Shown in pieces: positions 36,344 to 46,806 of a stretch of DNA of 64,000 nucleotides (within the stretch, counting starts at the first letter, position 1; each line of letters opens with the position of its first letter). This DNA is from Chelydra serpentina (lineage: Eukaryota > Chordata > Testudines > Chelydridae). The stretch spans positions 31,908,001 to 31,972,000 of the forward strand of contig JBAIAC010000010.1 of NCBI GenBank assembly GCA_037349315.1, given 5' to 3'. Below the pieces are notes generated by a model. That model saw nothing but the letters and a program-made list of their open reading frames with translations. It ran no database searches and was not told where the DNA came from. The position numbers were made by a program, and so were the translations under genes.

Positions 36344-39300
36344 TCATAGAATCATAGAATCTCAGGGTTGGAAGGGACCTCAGGAGGTCATCTAGTCCAA
36401 CCCCCTGCTCAAAGCAGGACCAACCCCAACTAGATCATCCCAGCCAGGGCTTTGTCAAGCCTGACCTTAAAAACCTCCAAGGAAGGAGACTCCACCACCT
36501 CCCTAGGTAACCCATTCCAGTGCTTCACCACCCTACTAGTGAAAAAGTTTTTCCTAATATCCAACCTAAACCTCCCCCTCTGCAACTTGAGACCATTACT
36601 CCTTGTTCTGTCATCTTCTACCACTGAGAACAGTCTAGATCCATCCTCTTTGGAACCCCCTTTTAGGTAGTTGAAAGCAGCTATGAAACCCCCCCTCACT
36701 CTTCTCTTCTGCAGGCTAAACAATCTCAGTTCCCTCAGCCTCTCCTCATAAGTCATGTGCTCCAGCCCCCTAATCATTTTTGTTGCCCTCCGTTGGACTC
36801 TTTCCAATTTATCCACATCCTCCTTGTAGTGTGGGGCCCAAAACTGGACACAGTACTCCAAATGAGGCCTCACCAGTGCCGAATAGAGGGGAATAATCAC
36901 GTCCCTCGATCTGCTGGAAATGCCCCTACTTATACAGCCCAAAATGCCGTTAGCCTTCTTGGCAACAAGGGCACACTGTTGACTCATATTCAGCTTTTCG
37001 TCCACTGTAACCCCTAGGTCCTTTTCTGCAGAACTGCTGCCCAGCCATTCGGTCCCTAGTCTGTAGCAGTGCATGGGATTCTTCCGTCCTAAGTGCAGGA
37101 CTCTGCACTTGTCCTTGTTGAACCTCATCAGATTTCTTTTGGCCCAATCCTCTAATTTGTCTAGGTCCCTCTGTATCCTATCCCTACCCTCCAGCGTATC
37201 AACCACTCCTCCCAGTTTAGTGTCATCTGCAAACTTGCTAAGGGTGCAGTCCACACCATCCTCCAGGTCGTTGATGAAGATATTGAACAAAACCGGCCCC
37301 AGCACCGACCCTTGGGGAACTCCACTTGATACCGGCTGCCAACTAGACATGGAGCCATTGATCACTACCCGTTGAGCACGACCATCCAGCCAGTTTTCTA
37401 TCCACCTTACCGTCCATTCATCCAGCCCATACTTCTTTAACTTGCTGGCAAGAACGCTGTGCGAGACTGTATCAAAAGCTTTGCTAAAGTCAAGAAATAG
37501 CACATCCACTGCTTTCCCCTCATCCACAGAGCCAGTTATCTCATCATAGAAGGCAATTAGGTTAGTCAGGCATGACTTGCCCTTGGTGAATCCATGCTGA
37601 CTGTTCCTGATCACTTTCCCCTCCTTTAAGTGGTTCAAAATTGATTCCTTGAGGACCTGTTCCATGATTTTTCCAGGGATTGAGGTGAGACTGACTGGCC
37701 TGTAGTTCCCCGGATCTTCCTTCTTCCCTTTTTTAAAGATGGGCACTACATTCGCTTTTTTCCAGTCATCCGGGACCTCCCCCGATTGCCATGATTTGTC
37801 AAAGATAATGGCCAATGGCTCTGCAATCACATCGGCCAACTCCTTTAGCACCCTCGGATGCAGTGCATCCGGCCCCATGGACTTGTGTTCGTCCAGCTTT
37901 TCTAAATAGTCCCGAACTACTTCTTTCTCCACAGAGGGCTGGTCACCTCCTCCACATACCGTGCTGCGGAGTGCAGCCATCTGGGAGCTGCCCTTGTCTG
38001 TGAAGACAGAGGCAAAAAAAGCATTGAGTACACTAGCTTTCTCCACATCCTCTGTCACAAGGTTCCCTCCCTCATTCAGCAAGGGGCCCACACGTTCCTT
38101 GACTTTCTTCTTGTTGCTAACATACCTGAAGAAACCCTTCTTGTTACACCTAACATCTCCAGCTAGCTGCAACTCCAAGTGTGATTTGGCCTTCCTAATT
38201 TCACTCCTGCATGCCTGAACAATATTTTTATACTCCTCCCTGGTCATTTGTCCAATCTTCCACTTCTTGTAAGCTGCTTTTTTGTGTTTAAGACGAGCAA
38301 GGATTTCACTGTTAAGCCAAGCTGGTCGCCTGCCATATTTACTTTTCTTTCTACACATCGGGATGGTTTGTTCCTGCAACCTCAATAAGGTTTCTTTAAA
38401 ATACAGCCAGCTTTCCTCGACTCCTTTCCCCCTCATGTTATTCTCCCAGGGGACCTTGCCCATCAGTTCCCTGAGGGAGTCAAAGTCTGCTTTTCTGAAG
38501 TCCAGGCTCTGTATTCTACTGTTCTCCTTTCTTCCTTGTGTCAGGATCCTGAACTCGACCATCTCATGGTCACTGCCTCCCAGGTTCCCATCCACTATTG
38601 CTTCCTCTACTATTTCTTCCCTGTTTGTGAGCAGCAGGTCAAGAAGAGCTTTTCCCCTAGTTGGTTCCTCCAGCACTTGCACCAGGAAATTGTCCCCTAC
38701 ACTTTCCAAAAACTTCCTGGATTGTCTGTGGACCGCTGTATTGCTCTCCCAGCAGATGTCGGGGTGATTAAAGTCACCCATGAGAACCAGGGCCTGTGAT
38801 CTAGTAACTTCTGTTAGTTGCTGGAAGAAAGCCTCGTCCACCTCATCCCCCTGGTCTGGTGGTCTGTAGCAGACTCCCACCACGACATTACCCTTGTTGC
38901 TCACACTTCTCAATTTAATCCAGAGACTCTCAGGTTTTTCTGCAGTTTCATACTGGAGCTCTGAGCAGTCATACTGCTCTCTTACATACAACGCAACTCC
39001 CCCACCTTTTCTGCCCTGCCTATCCTTCCTGAACAGTTTATATCCATCCATGACAGTACTCCAATCGTGTGAGTTATCCCACCAAGTCTCTGTTATTCCA
39101 ATTACGTCATAATTCCTTGACTGTGCCAGGACTTCCAGTTCTCCCTGCTTGTTCCCCAGGCTTCTTGCATTTGTGTATAGGCATTTAAGATAACTCACCG
39201 ATTGTCCTGCTGTCCCAGTATGGGGCAGGAGCCCTCCCCTCTTGCACTCACCTACTTGTGCTTCCTCCCGGTATCCCACTTCCCCACTTACCTCGGGGCT

Positions 39301-39560
39301 TTGGTCTCCTTCCCCCGGTGAACCTAGTTTAAAGCCCTCCTCACTAGGTTGGCCAGCCTGCTTCCAAAGATGCTCTTCCCTCTCTTCGTCAGGTGGAGCC
39401 CGTCTCTGGTCATCCATCTCCCAGTTGCCAGATGCTTTGGAAGTTCTATTGTAGGAAGCCAGAGAGTAAGATGAAACGGAAAAAGCATGGCCACTCTTCT
39501 TGAAAGAACTCATTTTCCTTCTCAAATGCATCTTCCTCAGTTCATACATCTTCCTGCCAT
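36344..39560 (-). mobile_element. CR1 LINE, long young copy
   Basis: The 3' end is at 36344, reading on the minus strand attctatgattctatgat after the CR1 tail. The body encodes an uninterrupted ORF2 and, in another frame, the C-terminus of ORF1 (stop at 39324-39326), with M-T-R-D-G-L-H-L-T and S-R-L-A-N-L. The 5' end is truncated inside ORF1, somewhere between about 39440 and 39560. The 3' tail is shared with the three SINEs. Confidence 0.92.
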
Positions 39561-39567
39561 GTCCCAT
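36430..39567 (-). CDS. CR1 ORF2 polyprotein: endonuclease and reverse transcriptase, uninterrupted
   Basis: Encodes the enzyme that nicks target DNA and copies CR1 RNA. Residues about 128-345 are an APE-type endonuclease with T-N-A-R-S-L (N133), I-T-E-T-W (E160), M-G-D-F-N-H-P-D (D265, N267) and G-S-D-H (D333, H334). Residues about 560-830 are the reverse transcriptase with [17 protein letters not shown] (D693), G-V-P-Q-G-S and the F-A-D-D box (779-782). The C-terminal region matches the fragment at 7554-8195. All key residues are present and no stop or frameshift interrupts about 1,045 codons. The first 50 codons probably read through ORF1 text and flanking DNA; Met51 is a more plausible start. 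Without a promoter-bearing 5' end the copy is unlikely to be autonomous, but its protein could act in trans if expressed. Confidence 0.93.
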   Translation of the reverse strand: MGHGRKMYELRKMHLRRKMSSFKKSGHAFSVSSYSLASYNRTSKASGNWEMDDQRRAPPDEEREEHLWKQAGQPSEEGFKLGSPGEGDQSPEVSGEVGYREEAQVGECKRGGLLPHTGTAGQSVSYLKCLYTNARSLGNKQGELEVLAQSRNYDVIGITETWWDNSHDWSTVMDGYKLFRKDRQGRKGGGVALYVREQYDCSELQYETAEKPESLWIKLRSVSNKGNVVVGVCYRPPDQGDEVDEAFFQQLTEVTRSQALVLMGDFNHPDICWESNTAVHRQSRKFLESVGDNFLVQVLEEPTRGKALLDLLLTNREEIVEEAIVDGNLGGSDHEMVEFRILTQGRKENSRIQSLDFRKADFDSLRELMGKVPWENNMRGKGVEESWLYFKETLLRLQEQTIPMCRKKSKYGRRPAWLNSEILARLKHKKAAYKKWKIGQMTREEYKNIVQACRSEIRKAKSHLELQLAGDVRCNKKGFFRYVSNKKKVKERVGPLLNEGGNLVTEDVEKASVLNAFFASVFTDKGSSQMAALRSTVCGGGDQPSVEKEVVRDYLEKLDEHKSMGPDALHPRVLKELADVIAEPLAIIFDKSWQSGEVPDDWKKANVVPIFKKGKKEDPGNYRPVSLTSIPGKIMEQVLKESILNHLKEGKVIRNSQHGFTKGKSCLTNLIAFYDEITGSVDEGKAVDVLFLDFSKAFDTVSHSVLASKLKKYGLDEWTVRWIENWLDGRAQRVVINGSMSSWQPVSSGVPQGSVLGPVLFNIFINDLEDGVDCTLSKFADDTKLGGVVDTLEGRDRIQRDLDKLEDWAKRNLMRFNKDKCRVLHLGRKNPMHCYRLGTEWLGSSSAEKDLGVTVDEKLNMSQQCALVAKKANGILGCISRGISSRSRDVIIPLYSALVRPHLEYCVQFWAPHYKEDVDKLERVQRRATKMIRGLEHMTYEERLRELRLFSLQKRRVRGGFIAAFNYLKGGSKEDGSRLFSVVEDDRTRSNGLKLQRGRFRLDIRKNFFTSRVVKHWNGLPREVVESPSLEVFKVRLDKALAGMI
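39324..39440 (-). pseudogene. CR1 ORF1 C-terminal remnant
   Basis: In a frame different from ORF2, the minus strand reads [14 protein letters not shown] and then S-R-L-A-N-L-V before a TAG stop. This is the characteristic end of the CR1 ORF1 protein (the esterase-like domain tail). The rest of ORF1 is missing because of 5' truncation. It overlaps the start region of the ORF2 frame, so the stop-start arrangement of the two genes can be seen. Confidence 0.75.
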
Positions 39568-40226
39568 TTTGAACTAGGGTACCTTTCTTTCCTTTCTCTT
39601 CCCTCCCTAAAACAATCAGATTCCCTGATGCTTTTATTCCCTTTTATTAGCCATAATGTAATGTTATGCCTGCAGAATATTTCTTCGTGATGCCAATAAT
39701 ACTCAGTCATTTGAGCACAGTGTAACATATCTGCCAACACACCTCATCTGAGGTGAGACTCCTTCATTTTGGATTGATTTTAACTTTTGAGGCAATTTAT
39801 AAAAAGTATTTAAAATAATTGTTGGGGGTTTTTTTCCCCAGTGAGGCAAATACAATCTCACTCATAACTGTCTGACGCATTTAAATTGCCACAGTAGATA
39901 TTAGTCATCCCGATATCTTCTAAGAAAAGAAAACAGATTCCAGAAAATAACTCGTTATTAACCATTTCATTACTGCCTAATCCAATAAGTGAATGGGGCA
40001 AAATGAACCTTGATGTACCTTGGATATCCATTTTGAAATGCTCATCAAGATTTTTGAAAATTCAAAATCTCAATGCATTTTTTCCCTGAAGACTTGCCAC
40101 AATTTTTTGGCCAGCTCAAGTGTCAAAGTTCCAATGGAATGCTGGCACTTACAAGGACATCCCAGCATTCTCCGAAAAACCTCCACAACAACAAAAACAT
40201 GAATATTATGGAGACCATTTTGTATT
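39568..40226. other. Unassigned non-coding stretch
   Basis: Nothing recognised between the CR1 copy and the fold-back insertion. Confidence 0.5.
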
Positions 40227-40240
40227 ATATTATAGCTAGA

Positions 40241-40470
40241 AGCGACAAAGGGTCCTGTGGCACCTTATAGACTAACAGAGGTATTGGAGCATAAGCTTTC
40301 GTGGGTGAATACCCACTTCTTCGGATGCAAGCAGTGGATGCACTGCTTGCATCCGAAGAAGTGGGTATTCACCCACGAAAGCTTATGCTCCAATACCTCT
40401 GTTAGCCTATAAGGTGCCACAGGACCTTTTGTCGCTTCTACAAATCCAGACTAACACGGCTACCCCTCTG
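40241..40470 (+). mobile_element. Fold-back retro-insertion with 99-bp inverted arms
   Basis: Flanked by an exact 14-bp direct repeat atattatagctaga (40227-40240 and 40471-40484), a length typical of retrotransposition rather than DNA transposition. The left arm (40238-40336) and right arm (40341-40439) are reverse complements with two mismatches in 99 positions and a 4-base spacer. After the right arm a 3' extension continues (caaatccagactaacacggc then tacccctctg). The sequence belongs to a family found widely in amniote genomes; a Penelope-like origin is possible but unproven. Confidence 0.88.
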
Positions 40471-40484
40471 ATATTATAGCTAGA

Positions 40485-40918
40485 TAATCTTCACACTTAC
40501 TGTAGTGCCTTTCTGAAAAACTCAAAAGGCCAAAAATTTTCACACATAACTGCTTAAAACCTACATCCATAAATCCAAAAACTGACACCCCAAAATCCTT
40601 GTCCATTTGTGAAAATATGGGCCTAATTATCCTTCTCAAGGTTGCACAATTAATCAGTGATTTAACTGGGAATACATCCACAATCTCCAATTACCAAGCT
40701 GGTGTCCAGTCCACTGACCTACTAACCAGGCAAGTCACTGTCATGAGTGAACAAATTATAAATAAAAAAAAAAACCTTCTATTCTTTGGTATATGCCAAT
40801 AATTAGAGCATCAACCCTTTAATCTACTTGAATTCAGAATGAGAGTGAAGGTGGAACAGGAATCAAAATTCATGGACACCTTGTGAAAGCATATTTGTTG
40901 GTCTATGGGATGCCCAAG
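40485..40918. other. Unassigned non-coding stretch
   Basis: No feature seen apart from an A-run at about 40765. Confidence 0.5.
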
Positions 40919-41031
40919 GCCAGATTTTCAAAGGTCTGTATATGCCTCAAGAGGCAGATAGGTGCTTTTGAAAATTCCACTGAGCACCTATCTGCATCTT
41001 TAGTCATTTCAATACTTTTGCAAATCTGACC
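40919..41031. mobile_element. Palindromic MITE relic
   Basis: Outer gccagattttcaaag and cttttgcaaatctgacc are imperfect inverted copies. An inner perfect 13-bp stem joins gcagataggtgct (40954-40966) and agcacctatctgc (40983-40995). Confidence 0.7.
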
Positions 41032-43290
41032 CTCAGTCACAGAAATCAAACAGTAAGGTATCTAGCAATTTGTGCAGAGATGTGTGTTACCCTTTTTTGG
41101 AGACAGCTCCATCTCCCAACTTCATTCTGGAGGGTGGACAGACGTGTACTCCCCGGTCCTTGGGATGTATGGCCCAGAATTTCATCATAACAGCTGTTTC
41201 TCTATTAATCATTCTGCATCACTCAAAGTTTTCTTTTTATTTTATTTTGCAGCATGTTGCATGTTTTTAAAGACAGATGAGAACTTGAGTAAATTAGTAT
41301 TGAATTAGTGAACAAGCTAGCACTAAAATGAGAACCCCCCCAAATTTACCAATTTCCCCAGAAACTGAAGGAGCCTAATTAAAGATGATGCAATTAGTTC
41401 CTGGGCATTGAGCTAGATGTAAATCAGAGTGACAATGATTGTCTGTTTGGTGGCCTGTCTGCAGGCCATTCCTTAGTGGACAAGTTTGCACATCACAAAA
41501 CTATGACTGTCACAATTCTCGGGAATTTGTACCCTTGTTGACAATTTTAGCGGAAAGGCCATGACTAGGCATGAGCAGAATGGCCATGAAGACTGAATCA
41601 CCCTTATAATTCTGAGGTAATCCTTCCAAGCCAGGAACGAGGCACAATGGACATGGTAGCATTAGAAAACTTACATGGCTGTTGTCTGTGCTTTCCCTGT
41701 TCCGTACGGATGCAATTCACGCTTGTGCACAGAGGCAGTACAAAGTCTATGCACCACACAAGCCAGGTCTTCAACTGGATCTAGTCAGAGGAGTGAATTT
41801 ATCCTAAAATGAATAGGAGATTTCATTGTCCAGGACTATCAGTCTGGTGACTTTTGCTAGCACTAAATGTGATAAAACTTTTGCATAGACATTAGTCTTT
41901 CAATCTGATGCTTTAGAAGAAGCAGATACGGGTGCTCATGTGTCTGAGTGTATGCTGTTCTTGCAACATACGCACACATTCCAAATGAGGTTATTATACC
42001 AAAGATCTCATTCTAAGCAGGACATTATAGTTCTGGGTACTCCTTTGACTGCCTGCATTATGAAGGAGCTTGGCACTACCTGGGGCCTCAGCAAGTGATG
42101 CAATTTTTAGCTCAATTCATCCTGAGCTTATGTGGTGATGGACAGATAGTGTGCTTGTAAGCCTGGGAAAGACTGCGGGGCAGGTGGGAGAGGGAGGAGA
42201 CTTGTTTGCTTAGTCTGAATCTCTGGAGTACAGCTCACTGCCATTCTAATGTAAATGTTGTGAGGGATGCAATAAAATATTAAACTGTATGAATAATTGA
42301 TATTTACTTTATAGTAATTCAGATCCTTGCTTGTTTGAATAAAATCCATTATTTACAATATTCTACTTAACTAGGAGTGATTTCTCTTTGTTCATACCAC
42401 TTACTAATTACTTGTTCCATATGACACATTTTCCAGAGCCACATTGAAATAGTTGTTGCATGTCAGTGTTTAAGAGTTTAGTATCCATATTCCAGATACA
42501 ATATGCCACCAAAAAAGGCAAAAGAAAAACTGCACAAACACATTTTTGCGTGGTGAATGGTCTCGAAATCTCACTGGTTTTTTTTTTTGGCATTCACAAT
42601 TGTAATCAAGATACTGTATTGTAGGTATATTATTGTAGCGATGCTGAATAATGAAAAAGGGTTCACAAGTGTTTCATCTAATACATGGTTTGATTTCAAT
42701 TCATTGTCCGTGTAGTTATACTCTGCATCATTCATGAATATTCAGATGACCATTGGGTATTCGTAAAAAAAGTCCACAAATCCTGAAAGTTCCTACCAGA
42801 CATGCATTATACACTATTAATTCTACTGCTTAAAAGCTTCACTAATCCAATTACAGAGCAGAAACTGTACCATCTGATTAGTCACACAAACCTGAATAGC
42901 AAGTACTCAACATAAACAGTTTGCAAATAGCCCATAGCTTGAAAATTATGCATCCAAAATATTTAGTCACATATGACTAAAACTCACACATTTAACTAAA
43001 CTTGATATAAATGAAGGTCTTGGATCTATCTAGGCTACTGTATAGTAAAGTAGGATTCAATTTCCCTTAAAACAAAAATACTAAGGGTCTGTACGCAGCT
43101 CAGCTTTTGTAACCTGCTGACTAACTAGTGACATTAAGAAATGTATGTTATAATAATAATGATAACATAATTCCTAAAAAACACTCCTTTTCAAACAAAG
43201 TGCCAGGCAGTTCCTCCTACACACAAGATGGTTACAACTCTGGAATGTTTTAGAGGTAGACTACATGCACTCATGCACTTGATAAAGAGC
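41032..43290. other. Long unassigned non-coding stretch
   Basis: No gene or bounded repeat recognised. Confidence 0.5.
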
Positions 43291-43706
43291 CAGGGGCGGC
43301 TCTTACAATTCTGCCGCCCCAAGCAGGGGTGGCGGTGCCCCGCCCCCGACACAGGCAGACGTAGCGGGGCCCCGCCCCCGATGCCTGCATTGGGGGCGGG
43401 GCCCCACCATGTCTGCCTGCGTCGGGGGCGGGGCCCCGCCACGTCTGCCTGCGTCGGGGGCGGGGCCCCGCCCCCGACGCAGGCAGTCCCATTCCGGAGC
43501 GGCAAGGGGACAGCAGCGGACCTGCCGCCCCTTTGCCGCTGCGGCAGGCGAGACTGGGGCGGCAGTCCGAGTAACACGGCGGCAATTCGGCGGCGGGAAG
43601 AGTGGACCTGCCGCCGAATTGCCGCTGCGGGACTCGGACTGCCGCCCCCTTCTCACCTGCCGCCCCAAGCACCAGCTTGGCAAGCTGGTGCCTGGAGCCA
43701 GCCCTG
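43291..43706. mobile_element. GC-rich hAT-type MITE (416 bp)
   Basis: Begins caggggcggctct and ends ggagccagccctg. Exact 8-bp duplication taaagagc at 43283-43290 and 43707-43714. The interior holds direct 32-bp units (43411-43442 and 43443-43474) that are also found inverted just upstream, and a second palindrome built on cggcaattcggcgg and ccgccgaattgccg at about 43575-43625. Overlapping ORFs on both strands reflect GC content, not genes. Confidence 0.93.
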
Positions 43707-43889
43707 TAAAGAGCTTAGAAGAGGGGTTTACCATCTTACCATAAAAGTTGCAAAGCCTGCAAGTTACTTTTACTGCTAAAGAAAAACAAAATGAATAATA
43801 GAATCTGCATCAGTTGAATTATATTGAAAAAGTATTTATCAGCTCTGCTGCCTAATGTTTTATTGGGGAGCAGGGGGAGTTTGATGTAT

Positions 43890-44240
43890 TTATAGGGATA
43901 TGAGTGCTGTCTATAAATACATCAAAGGGGTAAACACCAGGGAGAGAGAAGAGCTGTTGCAGCTAAAGGACAATATTGGCACAAGAACAAATGGGTATAA
44001 ACTGGCCATAAATGAATTTAGTCTGGAAATTGGAGGAAGGTAGCTAACCATCAGAGAAGTACAGTTCTGGAACAGCCTCCCAATAGAAGTGGTAGGGACA
44101 AGAAACCCAACTAGTTTCAAGTGGGATCTTGAAAATTTTTAATAGGATTCTACGACAGGGTTGATTGTAATAAAATAGGACTGGACGCATCAACCCAGGA
44201 GGTCCCTTCCAGTCCTATGTTACTATGGTTTTGTAACATT
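43890..44240 (+). mobile_element. CR1/L3-like LINE 3' fragment
   Basis: Degraded coding text (agagaagagctgttgcagct, ctggaacagcctcccaatag) followed by a 3' tail ending caggaggtcccttccagtcc and tatgttactatgg. This is a distinct lineage from the two main CR1 groups here. Confidence 0.65.
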
Positions 44241-45364
44241 ACCTCCAGAAAATTAATTTTAAAACAAATGCACTGATAAAGGGCCACTACTACATTCCTA
44301 GTGCTGCCTCAATCCTCAATGACCTCTCACATCTGAGATTTCATGTGAAGTCATTGGGAGTTTGGCATGAACAAGAAATGGCAGATTGAGTCTATATTAA
44401 AAAGATGGATAATTTTAGAGATGGGCCAGACAAAAACCTCTGATCTGAACTCAAGTTCATATCAGAGTTTGCAGTTTGAACGTCAGTAATGAACTAACTC
44501 AAAACACCTCAAAATTTGAGTTTGGGTTCAGGTTTTGACCATTCATATTTGGTCATTTGGGGTTTTTCTTCAGGTCTATGTCTGCATCTCTTTGTTTCTG
44601 CGTGCATTGTATAAAAATCATACTGGGGATTACTGGATAACCAGTAAATTAAAAATGTTGATTGTTTGACAGTGCTTTGAAAAAGTAAAGCACTAACTAT
44701 TTATAGTCAGAATACCCTTTTTAATTGAAATGAGCTTGAAACAGAAATGAACCAGACCTCTGGATGCCAGCCCATTTCTTTCTTTCTTTTTTTAAGAAAA
44801 CAATAATTATTTTTTGGTACTTGTATGGCAATCATTTGTAAATCATTTTTAAAATTGCTTATACTTCCTAAATAATCACTACAATTGATAGAACTATTTT
44901 TGTTTGAGAGACTTTATGTAAGGATATAGTCCCGTCTTTCTACTGGGAGACCTTAAAGGCCAATCCATTTCTGCTTGTGAAGTACTATCCCTGTCTTACA
45001 TACAGGAAAATCGAGGTTCTTGCCTGAGGTCATCAAGCAAGTCAGTAACAAAGTAACATTAGAAGGGAAGATTCCTAGTTTCCAGCCCTAAATTCTTATG
45101 TTTTTCTCCCACACCTGAGAGAACATGCAGTTTCATTCTGAATGACTCACCTCTTAGTTTAAGGAAAACAAAAGAAAAAAAATGAAATGCACATTTCCTT
45201 GAGAACACACATTGTGAAAGTCTTACTAACAGACTAAACTGAATATGCTGTCCAAAATAGAGGGCCTCAGAGTAAATAGGCATGCAGACATCTCAGAAAT
45301 TTGAAGCAGCACTGCACAAAACCAGAATCACAATAGTTATACAGCCCCATATACCACAAGGTCA
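44241..45364. other. Unassigned non-coding stretch
   Basis: Includes a possible MIR-like relic at 44930-45100 and possibly an old DNA element at 44405-44600 (atctgaactcaagttcat and similar self-complementary text). No gene seen. The left edge of the provirus lies at about 45365. Confidence 0.45.
44930..45100 (-). mobile_element. Possible MIR-like relic
   Basis: cccgtctttctactgggaga, cttacatacaggaaaatcga and cttgcctgaggtcatcaagc appear in inverted MIR order, strongly diverged. Confidence 0.4.
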
Positions 45365-45370
45365 GTCCAA

Positions 45371-46753
45371 ATGCTCTGGCCGACGCTTCGGCCAGACAGG
45401 CGGCCCTTTCTGGGTCTCCGGCTCCATTTACTACTATTTGCCTTATGGTTCTGTCCCCCTCCAGACTTTCCCCCCATGCAGACTTTCCCCCATAACCTGG
45501 CTCTCCTGCAGAAATCTGCCTCTAAGCAGGAGGGGGAGAAATGGCAACGGGACGGCTGTTTTTTGCACCCTGATTCCTTGTGGCGCTCCCCAGATGGTCG
45601 CCTGGTAGCACCCAAGGCTTTGCTTCCCTATCTTGCTTGCGTGTCCCATGGAATGGCACACGCTAGCAAAGTGGGGATGATCACATCCATACTGCAGCAC
45701 TGGTATGCCCCGAATGTTGCTATTTTGGCTCAGCAGTATTGTAGTTCCTGCCCTATCTGCCTAGCCCATAACAGTGGCAGACCAGTAAAAACAAAACCTG
45801 CTGCACACCCCACACCATGGGGACCTTTTGTAAATATTCAGATTGATTTTATTAGCATGCCTAAATGTTGTTCTTATGAATACGTTCTTGTCTGTGTTTG
45901 CATGTATTCTGGATGGGTAGAGGCCTACCCCTGTGCAAAGGCCGATTCCATCACAGTGTCAAAAAAGTTGCTGAAGGATTTTGTTCCCCGATTTGGCCTG
46001 CCTATCTCTATTAATAGTGACCGAGGCACCCATTTCACTGGCCAGATCATGCAACAAGTTTGTAAGGCCCTTGGCATTACTCAACATTTGCATTGTGCCC
46101 ATCACCCACAGAGTGCAGGGGCAGTGGAGCGCAAAAATGGGGAACTAAAAAACAAAATTGCTAAGGTTTGTGCTGAAACCAGTCTAAAATGGCCAGACGC
46201 ACTGCCTCTGGCCTTGATGCAAATGAGAAGCACACCTGCTCGCAAACATGGTCTATCCCCTCATGAGATTCTGATGGGTCGACCCATGAGATTACCAATA
46301 TCTCCTCCCCTGCTGCTTAAACAGTCAGATTTGCAACTGAATGATGAAACTATTATGGCATACTGCAGGAAGCTAATTCGTTGCGTCAGGTCTATTCACT
46401 CACAGGTACAATGTGCTTTGCCTGAACCAGCGGACACCCCGTGCCATCCGCTGCAACCAGGAGACTGGGTATACACTAAGATACACCAGAGAAAGACTTC
46501 CCTGGAACCTCGCTGGAAGGGTCCATACCAGGTCTTGTTGACCACTCATACTGCAGTAAAATGCAAGGGACTTGCTAATTGGATCCACGCCTCCCACTGC
46601 AAGACGGTACCACCACCCTTGGACCCCGACACAGTGGTCCCCCAGCTTGCAGATCCAGTTCCAGAAGACATTCAGAACACTGATATACTCGCCCCAGGCC
46701 CCGAAGTGGAGCCCCGATATAACCTCAGAAATAGAAAACACCTCAGGCCATAA
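45371..46753 (+). CDS. pol: Retroviral pol fragment: integrase
   Basis: A 460-codon open frame. The first 35 or so codons are out of register with the upstream RNase H terminus, which is readable one base earlier (N-A-L-A-D-A-S-A-R-Q-A-A at 45370-45405), so a frameshift lies between about 45405 and 45480. The integrase has an HHCC zinc-binding region (H93, H97, C127, C130) and the D,D-35-E triad at D159, D217 and E253. A C-terminal W-K-G-P-Y motif and a proline-rich tail follow. This enzyme joins viral DNA to host DNA. All catalytic residues are intact, but without the rest of pol the provirus is not functional. No start codon would be expected, since pol is normally made as part of Gag-Pol. 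Confidence 0.9.
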   Translation: MLWPTLRPDRRPFLGLRLHLLLFALWFCPPPDFPPMQTFPHNLALLQKSASKQEGEKWQRDGCFLHPDSLWRSPDGRLVAPKALLPYLACVSHGMAHASKVGMITSILQHWYAPNVAILAQQYCSSCPICLAHNSGRPVKTKPAAHPTPWGPFVNIQIDFISMPKCCSYEYVLVCVCMYSGWVEAYPCAKADSITVSKKLLKDFVPRFGLPISINSDRGTHFTGQIMQQVCKALGITQHLHCAHHPQSAGAVERKNGELKNKIAKVCAETSLKWPDALPLALMQMRSTPARKHGLSPHEILMGRPMRLPISPPLLLKQSDLQLNDETIMAYCRKLIRCVRSIHSQVQCALPEPADTPCHPLQPGDWVYTKIHQRKTSLEPRWKGPYQVLLTTHTAVKCKGLANWIHASHCKTVPPPLDPDTVVPQLADPVPEDIQNTDILAPGPEVEPRYNLRNRKHLRP

Positions 46754-46806
46754 TAACGCCTTTCAAGCCCAGTGGAGAGCCTAGCGCCCACTGGCACTTT
46801 ACCGCT

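Noticed and set aside
36452..39454. Plus-strand ORFs of up to 161 codons
   Set aside because: Antisense shadows of the CR1 ORF2 on the minus strand.
43411..43474. CRISPR-like direct repeats
   Set aside because: Units are adjacent without spacers and lie in a vertebrate MITE.
43191..43779. Several ORFs of up to 183 codons
   Set aside because: Produced by CpG-rich tandem and inverted units of a hAT MITE; every frame is open by composition.
45282..45608. 108-codon ORF overlapping the start of pol
   Set aside because: Wrong frame relative to both the RNase H terminus and the integrase; no family match.
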